From NCBI GenBank assembly GCA_016793465.1, contig JAEUJW010000017.1, forward strand, positions 1-64,000: DNA of 64,000 nucleotides. Direction: 5' to 3'. Below, piece after piece: positions 17,760 to 25,216 of the stretch. The position numbers and the translations under genes are program-made. Under the pieces are notes generated by a model. The model searched no databases. It saw nothing but the letters and a program-made list of their open reading frames with translations, and had not been told where the DNA came from. Each line of letters opens with the position of its first letter. Position 1 is the first letter of the stretch. The stretch comes from Myxococcales bacterium (GTDB lineage: Bacteria; Myxococcota; Polyangia; Nannocystales; Nannocystaceae).

Positions 17760-18554
17760 TCAGGCGCACCACTGGCCGGGCCGAGGGATCCGCAGCGACA
17801 GGCAGGTGAAGGCGCCGTCGCCTTTGTTGAATTCGCCGATGTCGAGGGGCACCACGGCGAGGCCGTGGCTGCGCAGGAGGGCCTGCGTGCGGGGCGCGGC
17901 GGTCGCGACGAACACGCTGTCGGCGAGGGCGAGCACGTTGGCGCCGACGGGCTCGGGGACCTCGATCACGGCGAGGTCGTCGGCGACGAAGCCGGCGGGG
18001 TCGAGGCTGCCGGCCTGGAGGACGAGGGTGCGGGGGTCGGCGAGGGTGACGACGCTTTTTAGATGCAGGCCGGTGGCCAGCGGGATCGCGCGCACCTCGA
18101 GGTCGTGCGGGGCGGCGAATCGCGTCAGCTCGGCGACGCCGGCGGCGTCGGTGCGCGCGGACAGGCCGACGTACAGGCGGCGGCCGACGCGGAGCACGTC
18201 GCCGCCGTCGAGCGTGCCGGTCGTCATGCGGGTGACGCGGCAGTGCGGGGCGAGGGCGGCGGCGACGGCGGTGCACTCGCCGCGGCGCGACGGGGCGCCG
18301 GGGATGGTTATTAAAACGTCGTGGTCGAGGATGACGGCGGTGTCCTCGACGAAGCAGCAGTCGGGGTGGGCCTCGTCGGTGGGCAGCACGTGCACGTCGA
18401 CGCCGGCGGCGAACAGCGCGGTGACGTAGGCGGCGTGCTGGCGGCGGGCGAGGGGGACGTCGAGGGCGACCGGGTGCTCGCGCAGGCACTCGCGGTAGCT
18501 GTGCGGGACGGCGCGGACGAGGGCGCGGGCGGGGGCGGCGAACGTGGGGGGCAC
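17760..18554 (-). CDS. ddaH: Dimethylargininase (N(G),N(G)-dimethylarginine dimethylaminohydrolase)
   Basis: This guanidino-group-modifying enzyme of 264 aa hydrolyses dimethylarginine (or a related substrate) to citrulline and an amine. The fivefold-pseudosymmetric fold is shown by its diagnostic motifs: CFVEDT with Glu70 and Asp71, TGTLDGGDVL, His164 in GLHLKSVVT, and the nucleophile Cys251 in GDGAFTCLSL. Length is normal for bacterial enzymes. The start is a GTG at 18554. It is divergent from the TPR lipoprotein across 209 bp. Arginine deiminase is less likely because the protein is much shorter than that family (about 400 aa). Confidence 0.9.
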   Translation of the reverse strand: MPPTFAAPARALVRAVPHSYRECLREHPVALDVPLARRQHAAYVTALFAAGVDVHVLPTDEAHPDCCFVEDTAVILDHDVLITIPGAPSRRGECTAVAAALAPHCRVTRMTTGTLDGGDVLRVGRRLYVGLSARTDAAGVAELTRFAAPHDLEVRAIPLATGLHLKSVVTLADPRTLVLQAGSLDPAGFVADDLAVIEVPEPVGANVLALADSVFVATAAPRTQALLRSHGLAVVPLDIGEFNKGDGAFTCLSLRIPRPGQWCA

Positions 18555-18763
18555 GCGCGGGACGATGCCCGATCGCGCGGGCGAGGGCGAGCGACCGGCG
18601 CGGGCTCGGGCTCGCGGGACTCGGCGCGTGGAGCCGGCGAGGCGTCGAGTCGGCGCGACGCGTCGGCGCGACGGGCCGCTCGCAAGCGAACGTCCGCGCG
18701 TGCGTGGAGACTGCGAACGCGGAGCAGGTGCGCCGGGCCGGCATCGGCGAGGATGGCGCCGCC

Positions 18764-19981
18764 ATGAGACCGAGCCGCGTGTTGACCGTCGCCTGTGTGT
18801 TCCTGTTCGCGTGCCCGCAGGGCGGAGCGCCGGGGGGCGAGCCGGCCAGGACGGCCGGGGTGGAGACGAAGGCCGAGGCGCCGGCGACGCCGGCGAAGGT
18901 CGAGGCGCCGACGAAGGCTCGCGCGGTGGCGCCGGCGCTGGCGAAGGGCGAGCGCCGCAAGCTCGACCAGCAGCTCGACGAGGGCAAGCGCAGGGCGTTC
19001 TGGGCGGCGATCCAGCAGGGCCGCAAGCAGACCGCGGGCAAGGACTACGCGGCGGCGGTGGCCAGCTTCGACGCGGCGTTGAAGGAGATCCCGGGGCACC
19101 CGCGGGCGCTGTCGGGGCGGGGTTACGCGCGGCTGCTGGCCGGCGAGCTCGACGCGGCGGAGAGGGATCTGAACGAGGCGCTGGCGCAGCCGGGCGACCC
19201 GAAGATCGAGTCGGCGATCGCGTTCAACCTCGGGCTGGTGGCGGAGAAGCGGGGCGACGCGGAGGCGGCGCGGCGGCACTTCACGGTCGCCCAGACGCTG
19301 CGGCCGAGCCCGGCGGTGGCGGCCAAGCTGGCCGAAGGGCCAGCCTGCCCGGCGCGCGTCGATCACACCCAGGAGTCGCAGCTGTACGCCGGCTTCCTCG
19401 AGATCTGGCAGGCGTTCGTCGCGCATGGGGTGGTGGATCCGGAGGCGCAGGTGAAGGACGAGGCGCGGGCGCGCGCGCTGATCTGCGACAGCGTCGACTT
19501 CCGGGCGGAGAACCGGCCGAACTACGACGCGTGCGCCGGGGCGAAGGACGGGCCGTGGCTGGTCTCGCACTCGGCGGAGCTGTGGGGGCACTACCTGATC
19601 GAGCGGGCCGACGGCGGGCAGTGGCGGGTCACGGCGGTCGGCGACGGCGGCATCAGCCGCTGCGGGCAGCGCGACACGCTGACGCTGACGCTCGGCGACG
19701 TCGTCCACGTGCGTCGCGAGACCGGCTACGGCATCGTGGTCGAGGTGATGGAGGGCAAGGACGGCGACATCGTCGAGTGCGAGGGCGACGGGCCGTGCAT
19801 GACGGCCTGCGGCGAGGACGAGGTCGAGGTCGTCGACTACCTGTTTAGCCTGAAGAACCCCCGCCCGGTCGTGGTGTCGCGCGGGCTCGAGGACCAGGTC
19901 GAGGTGGTGGTGAACGGCTGGGACGTGCGCCTGAAGGGCGGCGGGTGCGACATGGCGGTGCCGCTGACGCCGGGGGGCTGA
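18764..19981 (+). CDS. TPR-containing lipoprotein
   Basis: This predicted lipoprotein of 405 aa begins MRPSRVLTVACVFLFAC, with lipobox LFAC. An Ala/Lys/Pro linker follows, with KAEAPATPAKVEAPTKA. Residues about 85-190 form two to three tetratricopeptide repeats (DYAAAVASFDAALKEIPGHP, LDAAERDLNEAL, GDAEAARRHFTVAQTLRP), a protein-interaction scaffold. The C-terminal half, with repeated cysteines and strand-rich sequence, matches nothing I know. It converges on the next gene with 7 bp between stops. Confidence 0.78.
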   Translation: MRPSRVLTVACVFLFACPQGGAPGGEPARTAGVETKAEAPATPAKVEAPTKARAVAPALAKGERRKLDQQLDEGKRRAFWAAIQQGRKQTAGKDYAAAVASFDAALKEIPGHPRALSGRGYARLLAGELDAAERDLNEALAQPGDPKIESAIAFNLGLVAEKRGDAEAARRHFTVAQTLRPSPAVAAKLAEGPACPARVDHTQESQLYAGFLEIWQAFVAHGVVDPEAQVKDEARARALICDSVDFRAENRPNYDACAGAKDGPWLVSHSAELWGHYLIERADGGQWRVTAVGDGGISRCGQRDTLTLTLGDVVHVRRETGYGIVVEVMEGKDGDIVECEGDGPCMTACGEDEVEVVDYLFSLKNPRPVVVSRGLEDQVEVVVNGWDVRLKGGGCDMAVPLTPGG

Positions 19982-19988
19982 GGGGCGC

Positions 19989-20885
19989 TCAGAGGCGCTG
20001 CAGGCCCCAGGGCGGGGAGGCGTTGACCAGCACGCCGATGCGGCACTTCATGCGGACCTGGCGGAACTCGGCGCCTTGTTTGCTGGCGGTCCAGGTGTAG
20101 TCGCCGGGGGGGACCTGCATGTAGAGCACGCCGCCGTCCTCGCTGGTCCGGGTGAGCGACTTGTCGGGGATGACCATGGCGTTGAAGTAGACGGGGCCGT
20201 TCTCGGCGGGCAGCGGCGGGTCGAGGGTGACGATGACGTCGGCCTCGCCGTGGGCGCCGGGGTCGTAGATCGACTTGCCGACGCGGGTGACGGTGGTGAC
20301 CATCTGACAGTACTGGCTGTCGTCGGGGGTGACCTCGACGATCGCGGCGAGGGCGGTGTAGATGGCGTGGCTGACGGCCTGGAAGGTGACGCGGGTGAGG
20401 CCCTCTTCGGGCAGGGTGTGGGTGCCGGTCTGGATCAGGTGGTAGTCGGGGTGGTCGAGCACGAGGGTGATGTCGGCGCCGACCGGGAGGTCGTCGAACT
20501 TGAAGTGGCCGTCGGCGCCGGTGACGAGCGTGCGCCCGGGGTACTCGAGGATGCTGATGGTGGCGCCCTCGATGCGGCCGTCGGGGCCCATGTCGAAGGG
20601 GATGGCGTCGCCCTCGACGCTGGCGACATGAAGGCCGCTGCAGTCCTGCTTGCACTTGCCGCCGACGCCGTTGTCGGGGCCGTCGTCGCAGGCCTCGTCG
20701 CCGGCGAGCACGCCGTCGCCGCACACGGCCGGGGCGTCGGCGGTCGTGCTCGTCGGTGGTTCGCCGGTGGTGCCGTTCGTGGGGTCGCTGGCGGTCGACT
20801 CGCTGCTGTCGCCGGGGTCGTCCGGATCGGCGGGGGCGGCGCAGGCGAGGAGGAGGCTCAGCGTGATCAGGGGAGTGAGGCGCAC
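19989..20885 (-). CDS. Lipoprotein with one DUF4215 repeat and carboxypeptidase-regulatory-like domain
   Basis: This 298-aa lipoprotein has signal peptide MRLTPLITLSLLLAC and a Ser/Thr/Asp-rich linker. It carries a single myxobacterial cysteine-rich repeat (VCGDGVLAGDEACDDG, near residues 53-70). The domain at about 85-160 has the carboxypeptidase-regulatory-like pattern IEGATISILEYPGRTLVTGA followed by GHFKFDDLPVG, a beta-sandwich common in surface proteins. The C-terminal third has more beta pattern (PPGDYTWTASK). The start is a GTG at 20885. Function is unknown; it is probably displayed on the cell surface. Confidence 0.78.
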   Translation of the reverse strand: MRLTPLITLSLLLACAAPADPDDPGDSSESTASDPTNGTTGEPPTSTTADAPAVCGDGVLAGDEACDDGPDNGVGGKCKQDCSGLHVASVEGDAIPFDMGPDGRIEGATISILEYPGRTLVTGADGHFKFDDLPVGADITLVLDHPDYHLIQTGTHTLPEEGLTRVTFQAVSHAIYTALAAIVEVTPDDSQYCQMVTTVTRVGKSIYDPGAHGEADVIVTLDPPLPAENGPVYFNAMVIPDKSLTRTSEDGGVLYMQVPPGDYTWTASKQGAEFRQVRMKCRIGVLVNASPPWGLQRL

Positions 20886-20950
20886 GCGAGGAGGATCGAC
20901 GAGAACGCGGGCGCGGAATAGCGGCCGTGCTCCGGGCTTTCATCGATTAA

Positions 20951-22108
20951 TTATTTGGAGCCGAGATCGAGGCCGGTGAGGATCATGCCGAGGGTCGACC
21001 AGTCGATGTCGTCACTATCAAAGAGGTCGGCGACGCGGCGGATCTCGACGTGGGTGCGCTCGCCGGGGTACGAGCCGCGCAGCTCGCCCTCGTGGGCGGT
21101 GAGCCACTCGAGCTCGTCGGCGGTGAGCTCGAGGCGGAACAGGTGGGCGTGGTGGGCGAGCAGGGTGGCGGCGACCTGGCGGGAGGCGACGGGCTCGAGG
21201 CGGGACGCGTCGACGCGCAGGCCGGTCTCCTCGTGGACCTCCTCGGCGGCGACGCGCGGGGGATCGAGCGCGGCGTCGAAGCTCGAGCCGGACGGCAGCT
21301 CGAGCACGCGGCCGCGGGTGTTGCGGACCGGGCTGCGGAACTCGCGGACGAGGATCACTCTGGTCTGCGCGGGGTCGGGGTCGCGGCGGAACATCAGCAC
21401 GGCGGCGACGTCGGGGCGGCCGACGACGACCTCGCCGGACTTGTTGCGGGCCTCGGCGGGCACGTGCACGTCGACGCGCAGGGCCCACAGGAACAGCCAG
21501 CGGCGCTGCGGGCCGGAGCGGCACAGCCACTCGAGGCGGGCGCCGTCGAGGCGGTTGCCGGCGGCCCGCTGGGCGGCGTACCAGGCCTGGAAGCTGGCGG
21601 TGCGCCACACGTGGAGGGGGACCTGGCGCTCGCCGCCGCGGCGGACGGCGCCGTCGCCGAGCATGGCGAGGGCGTGGTCGACGGTGGCGGCGAGGCTGTC
21701 GGCGCTGGGGATGCGCAGGCGCTCGGCGTAGTAGCGCTGGTAGCGGACCTTGGCGGCGTCCTGCGGGGCGCCGAACACGAGCTTGCCGGAGTGCTTGTGG
21801 GTGCCCCACTCGTCGTTGGTGGTGAAGCCGGGCATGCGCTGGAGCTCGCGCGGGAGCCAGAACAGCGCGACGTCGGCCATGTGCAGGTGGGCCTCCTCCC
21901 AGGCGATCTGGCCGTCGTAGTCGCGCTGCCACGCGCCGTCGCGGGCCTCGGGCACGAACACCACGCCGTCGTAGCCGCGCTCGGCGAGCAGGCGCAGGGC
22001 CTCGGGGCGCCAGCTCGGAGTGTCGGGGTCGCGGGGGGTCGGGCCGGCGAGGAAGATCGATCGGGCGAGCTCGTCGGGCGCGGGCTCGTGGGCGTAGACG
22101 ACGTGCAC
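20951..22108 (-). CDS. Nucleoside 2-deoxyribosyltransferase-like / Nudix hydrolase fusion
   Basis: This is a two-domain cytoplasmic protein of 385 aa. Residues about 12-150 resemble nucleoside 2-deoxyribosyltransferase-like proteins: FLAGPTPRDPDTPSWRPEAL, IAWEEAHLHMADVALFWLP, and TTNDEWGTHKHSGKLVFG with the likely catalytic Glu. Residues about 235-365 are a Nudix domain whose box, starting at LELPSG, ends AAEEVHEETGL; the Arg of the REUXEE core is replaced by Glu, but the metal-binding glutamates remain. Together they suggest cleavage or clean-up of a nucleotide-sugar or NAD-like compound. The start is a GTG at 22108 next to a TAGACT box. Confidence 0.85.
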   Translation of the reverse strand: MHVVYAHEPAPDELARSIFLAGPTPRDPDTPSWRPEALRLLAERGYDGVVFVPEARDGAWQRDYDGQIAWEEAHLHMADVALFWLPRELQRMPGFTTNDEWGTHKHSGKLVFGAPQDAAKVRYQRYYAERLRIPSADSLAATVDHALAMLGDGAVRRGGERQVPLHVWRTASFQAWYAAQRAAGNRLDGARLEWLCRSGPQRRWLFLWALRVDVHVPAEARNKSGEVVVGRPDVAAVLMFRRDPDPAQTRVILVREFRSPVRNTRGRVLELPSGSSFDAALDPPRVAAEEVHEETGLRVDASRLEPVASRQVAATLLAHHAHLFRLELTADELEWLTAHEGELRGSYPGERTHVEIRRVADLFDSDDIDWSTLGMILTGLDLGSK

Positions 22109-22115
22109 GGCGGCG

Positions 22116-22121
22116 AGTCTA
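22116..22121 (-). promoter_or_regulatory. -10-like TAGACT, leaderless spacing
   Basis: TAGACT ends 7 nt before the GTG start of the deoxyribosyltransferase-Nudix gene, and it supports that GTG as the true start. Confidence 0.5.
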
Positions 22122-22135
22122 GCGCGGGCGGGAGA

Positions 22136-23293
22136 TCAGGGGGTGCAGTCGATCGCGAGCGTGACGGCCACGCTGTCGCCGCGGCTGTGGTCGCGGTAGA
22201 CCACGAGGAAGCGGGTGCCGGTCCACACCAGCTGGTTGTCCAGGTGATCGAGGCCGTCGACGGCGAGCGCGGTCACGCGAGCGAGCGGGCGCTCGCCGAG
22301 GCTGCGGTGGAGCGCGGGGGTGTGCAGCGGCTCGAGGATGCGACCGCCGGCGACGCGGCCGCCGTGCGGCGGCGGGGTCTCGTCGAGCGCGCCCATGCGG
22401 GCGTGCACGTGGTCGTCGGGGGCGAGCAGGCGGGCGCCGGCGACGGGGGCGCGCCGGCCGTTCCACACGCCCTCGGGGTCGCGGCCGTCGCGGCGCTCGA
22501 CGAGCCAGCCGAGGCTGCCGTCGAGCGTCGCGCGGCGGAGGTTGGCGGGGGCGAGGAAGCCGTCGCGGCCGTCGCGGTCGCGGGTGGGGAAGTCGCTGGC
22601 GCGCTGGCCGAGGGCGCCGTCGGCGGCGACGTCGAGCTCGAGCCAGCGGCCGGGCGCGCCGCGGCGGGCGGGCGGGGCGATCGCGGCCTCGCCGGCGAGG
22701 ATCACCAGGCGATCGTCGGCGAGGGCCTGGACGTCGGCGATGTCGCGGTCGTCGAGGTCGAGCTCGAGGACGGAGCCGAGGGCGGCGCCGTCGGCGGCCA
22801 CGGCGAGCGCCGACCAGCGCGCGCGCGCGGCCTGCCAGTCCCACAGCAGCAGCAGCACGACGAACCGCGGGCCGACGGCGACGACGTGGCGGGCCTGGTA
22901 GTCGGGGGCGACGGTCCGGCGGGTCGACGCGGCGCGGGGCTTGCCCTCGCGATCGACGGGCTGGAGGGCGAGGGTGCGTTCGGCGGTGATGAAGGCGACG
23001 AGGCCGCCGTGGGCGCCGAAGCCGGCGACCGGCTCGCCGAGGTCGATCGCCGGGCCGAGCACGTTGCGCGGGCCGGGGCGGCACAGCTCGGCGCCGGCGG
23101 TCGCGGCGGTGGGGAACGGCCGCCACGCGGGATCGGGGGGCGGGGCGGGCGGCGCGGCGGGGGCGGGGGGATCTGCGGCGGACACGAGTACGGGTGGCGG
23201 GGCGGGCGGCGCGGACGGGGCCGTCGGCGGGGTGGAGCAGGCGAGCAGCACGGCCGCGGCGAGCGGCCGGCAGGGGCGCGGCGGACGGGCCAT
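22136..23293 (-). CDS. Hypothetical lipoprotein, 385 aa
   Basis: The protein starts MARPPRPCRPLAAAVLLAC, a signal peptide with lipobox LLAC, followed by about 35 residues of Pro/Ala-rich linker. The mature part is strand-rich, with repeated VAVG, VVLLLLWDW and LALAVDG-like stretches suggesting a beta-propeller or sandwich, and only two further cysteines. No family is recognised. The ATG at 23293 sits 6 nt downstream of TACACT. It is divergent from the small membrane protein at 23384. Confidence 0.68.
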   Translation of the reverse strand: MARPPRPCRPLAAAVLLACSTPPTAPSAPPAPPPVLVSAADPPAPAAPPAPPPDPAWRPFPTAATAGAELCRPGPRNVLGPAIDLGEPVAGFGAHGGLVAFITAERTLALQPVDREGKPRAASTRRTVAPDYQARHVVAVGPRFVVLLLLWDWQAARARWSALAVAADGAALGSVLELDLDDRDIADVQALADDRLVILAGEAAIAPPARRGAPGRWLELDVAADGALGQRASDFPTRDRDGRDGFLAPANLRRATLDGSLGWLVERRDGRDPEGVWNGRRAPVAGARLLAPDDHVHARMGALDETPPPHGGRVAGGRILEPLHTPALHRSLGERPLARVTALAVDGLDHLDNQLVWTGTRFLVVYRDHSRGDSVAVTLAIDCTP

Positions 23294-23299
23294 CGGGGC

Positions 23300-23305
23300 A
23301 GTGTA
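23300..23305 (-). promoter_or_regulatory. -10-like TACACT, leaderless spacing
   Basis: TACACT ends 6 nt before the ATG of the lipoprotein gene at 22136-23293. Confidence 0.45.
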
Positions 23306-23383
23306 GCGAAAGCGTTAAATTGTGGGAGACGCGGTCGGATCGCGCGAGACGGCGCTTAGGTTGGTGGCCACGGAGGTCGAGAC

Positions 23384-23674
23384 ATGTCGAAGAATGCAGT
23401 CACGGCGAAGTCGGGCGGGCGCGCGGGGTTCGCGGCGCGCTTCATGGGGTTCTCGTTGATGGTCATGGCGTCGATCGCGTTCATGGCCGGTTCGCGCCCG
23501 GGTGAGCCGGGGCAGGCGCCGAAGACGTCGGTGGCGAACGAGGTCGGCGCGGGGCTCGGCGCGCTGGGGGTGACCGGGTTCGTGGCGGCGCGGGCGTTCG
23601 AACGCCGGGCGCGGGCGCACGAGGCCGCGGCGAGCGAGGCGCGGGCGCAGGGCGGCGCGCCGCGCAGCGTGTGA
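23384..23674 (+). CDS. Small membrane protein, 96 aa
   Basis: This short protein has two hydrophobic stretches, at about residues 16-36 (RFMGFSLMVMASIAFMAG) and 52-68 (VGAGLGALGVTGFVAARAF), and a charged Ala/Arg/Glu-rich tail. The ATG follows GGAGGTCGAGAC, a good ribosome-binding site, and a TAGGTT box lies 24 nt upstream. That makes it more credible than the competing antisense frames. No family is recognised. Confidence 0.6.
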   Translation: MSKNAVTAKSGGRAGFAARFMGFSLMVMASIAFMAGSRPGEPGQAPKTSVANEVGAGLGALGVTGFVAARAFERRARAHEAAASEARAQGGAPRSV

Positions 23675-23745
23675 GGCGGGTGAGGGGGCCGCGGGGGGCG
23701 CGGCCCAGGGGGGCGCGCGGGTTGCGACGGCGGGGCGCTCGAGGC

Positions 23746-23751
23746 TACCGT
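23746..23751 (+). promoter_or_regulatory. -10-like TACCGT
   Basis: TACCGT ends 10 nt before the ATG of the oxygenase gene at 23762; no ribosome-binding site intervenes. Confidence 0.4.
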
Positions 23752-23761
23752 GGGCGCCGCG

Positions 23762-24433
23762 ATGGACGCGGCATCCGGGGTGCCCAGGCGCGAGTTCGAC
23801 GGCGGGACGCGGGTCTGTGACGACCCGCTGATCCACACGTTCGACGGGCTGCTGTCGGCCGGGGAGTGCCGGCACATCGTCGAGCTGGCGCGGCCGAGGA
23901 TGCGGCGCTCGCAGGTCAGCGGGGCGCTCGGCGGCCGCTACAGCGACGGGCGGACCAACGCGCTGACGTGGGTCGAGCACGAGTCCGACGCGGTGGTGCT
24001 GGCGGTCGTCACGCGCATCGCCGGGTGCGTGGGGCTGCCGCTCAGCCACGCCGAGTCGCTGCAGGTGATCCACTACGAGCGCGGGCAGGAGTACCGCCCG
24101 CACTTCGACGCCTACGACCTGACGACCGAGAAGGGCCAGCGGTACTGCGCGCGCGGCGGGCAGCGGCTGGTGACGACGCTGGCGTACCTGTCGGACGTGC
24201 CGGCGGGCGGCGAGACCGGGTTCCCGCGGCTGGCGATCGACGTGCAGCCGCGGGCCGGCAAGGTGCTGCTGTTCCACAACTGCCACCCGGGCACGACGAC
24301 CCGCGACCCGCGCAGCTACCACCACGGTAAGCCGCCGCTGCGCGGCGACAAGTGGGCGTTCAATTTATGGTTCCACGAGCGGCCGTACTGGCCGACGCGG
24401 CCGACGCCCGACGATCCGGCGCCGGCCTCGTGA
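23762..24433 (+). CDS. Prolyl 4-hydroxylase-like 2-oxoglutarate/Fe(II) oxygenase
   Basis: This non-haem iron oxygenase of 223 aa belongs to the P4H alpha-subunit group and uses 2-oxoglutarate and O2, probably to hydroxylate prolyl residues of a protein. The metal triad is His114 and Asp116 in YRPHFDAYD plus a distal His at 187/188, and Lys197 in GDKWAFNLWF binds 2-oxoglutarate. Other family signatures are TYLSDVPAGGETGFP-like ATG/YLS segments and VLLFHNCHPG. The ATG at 23762 is preferred to an in-frame GTG 12 bp upstream, which overlaps the -10-like box. The last 50 bp of the gene resemble the tandem repeat that follows it. Confidence 0.9.
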   Translation: MDAASGVPRREFDGGTRVCDDPLIHTFDGLLSAGECRHIVELARPRMRRSQVSGALGGRYSDGRTNALTWVEHESDAVVLAVVTRIAGCVGLPLSHAESLQVIHYERGQEYRPHFDAYDLTTEKGQRYCARGGQRLVTTLAYLSDVPAGGETGFPRLAIDVQPRAGKVLLFHNCHPGTTTRDPRSYHHGKPPLRGDKWAFNLWFHERPYWPTRPTPDDPAPAS

Positions 24434-24447
24434 TCCGCCGCGGCCGC

Positions 24448-24590
24448 GTGGTCCCACGAGCGGCCGACGGCCGACGATGCGGCGCCAGCCTCGCGGTTCC
24501 ACGAGCGGACGACGGCCGACGATGCGGCGCCGGCCTCGTGGTTCCACGAGCGGACGACGGCCGACGACGCGGCGCCGGCCTCGCGATCAG
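24448..24590 (+). repeat. 45-bp tandem repeat derived from the end of the oxygenase gene
   Basis: Three copies of a 45-bp unit, with matching points at 24456, 24501 and 24546, fill the space between the oxygenase and hutD genes. Each unit runs TTCCACGAGCGG... to ...GCGCCGGCCTCG. The same start and end sequences flank the last coding segment of the oxygenase gene (24371-24432), so the array looks like a repeated, internally deleted copy of that gene end. Confidence 0.85.
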
Positions 24591-25210
24591 TTGTGGCGGC
24601 GGTGCGGGGGCAGGCGCAGCGGGCTGCGGGCCGCGCCGGCGGGGGTGAGCTCGACGATGACGAGGGCGGCGGCGCCCTCGAGGTGGAGCGGCGGCCTGTC
24701 CCTCGGGTCAGGTTCGACGAGGACGCACTCGCCGGGGCGGATCGGCTCGCCGTGGAGGTGGGCGAGGCCGTCGACCACGTAGACCGCGGTGGTCGTGTGG
24801 GCGGGGCGCGCGAGCGGGCGGCGGCCGGCGAGGGTGTGGGTGGTGAGCGCGTGGGCGACGCGGGCGCGGCGGGTCATGACGTTGAAGTCGCGGGTCGGGC
24901 CGGACACGCTGGCGCGGGCGGGGCGATCGCCGGAGAAGGCGTATGGCTCGCCGCCGGGGGCGAGGTGCACGGGCGGGTCGTCGGCGACGTGGAGGTCGAA
25001 GCCGGCGCCGGTGAGCGCGAGGATCGTGCGGTCGACGCCGGGGTAGGGCGAGAAGTCGCAGTCGGCCGCGAACTCGGCGACGCTGAGGCGCCAGTCGAAG
25101 TCGTCGCCGGCGGGGCGGGCGAGGATCTCGGTGGTCCAGCCGGCGTCGTTCTTCCAGCGGACGCGGCGCTGAGCGTGGTGGGGGATGCGGAGGATGTCGG
25201 CGTCGGGCAT
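24587..25210 (-). CDS. hutD: HutD/Ves family protein
   Basis: This cupin-fold protein of 207 aa belongs to the HutD/Ves family (DUF886). The signature ends are present: RRVRWKNDAGWTTEI at residues 16-30, the WRLSVAEFAADCDFSPYPGV block, and VDRTILALTGAGFDL. HutD accompanies histidine utilisation in Pseudomonas, possibly sensing formylglutamate, but no hut enzymes are here. The gene starts 6 bp after the stop of the membrane protein at 25217, so it is probably co-transcribed with it. Its stop codon sits at the edge of the 45-bp repeat. Confidence 0.88.
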   Translation of the reverse strand: MPDADILRIPHHAQRRVRWKNDAGWTTEILARPAGDDFDWRLSVAEFAADCDFSPYPGVDRTILALTGAGFDLHVADDPPVHLAPGGEPYAFSGDRPARASVSGPTRDFNVMTRRARVAHALTTHTLAGRRPLARPAHTTTAVYVVDGLAHLHGEPIRPGECVLVEPDPRDRPPLHLEGAAALVIVELTPAGAARSPLRLPPHRRHN

Positions 25211-25216
25211 GGCGGA

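Noticed and set aside
24448..24590. Regular repeats that could suggest a CRISPR array
   Set aside because: The units are directly adjacent with no unique spacers and derive from the neighbouring gene end; no cas genes are present.
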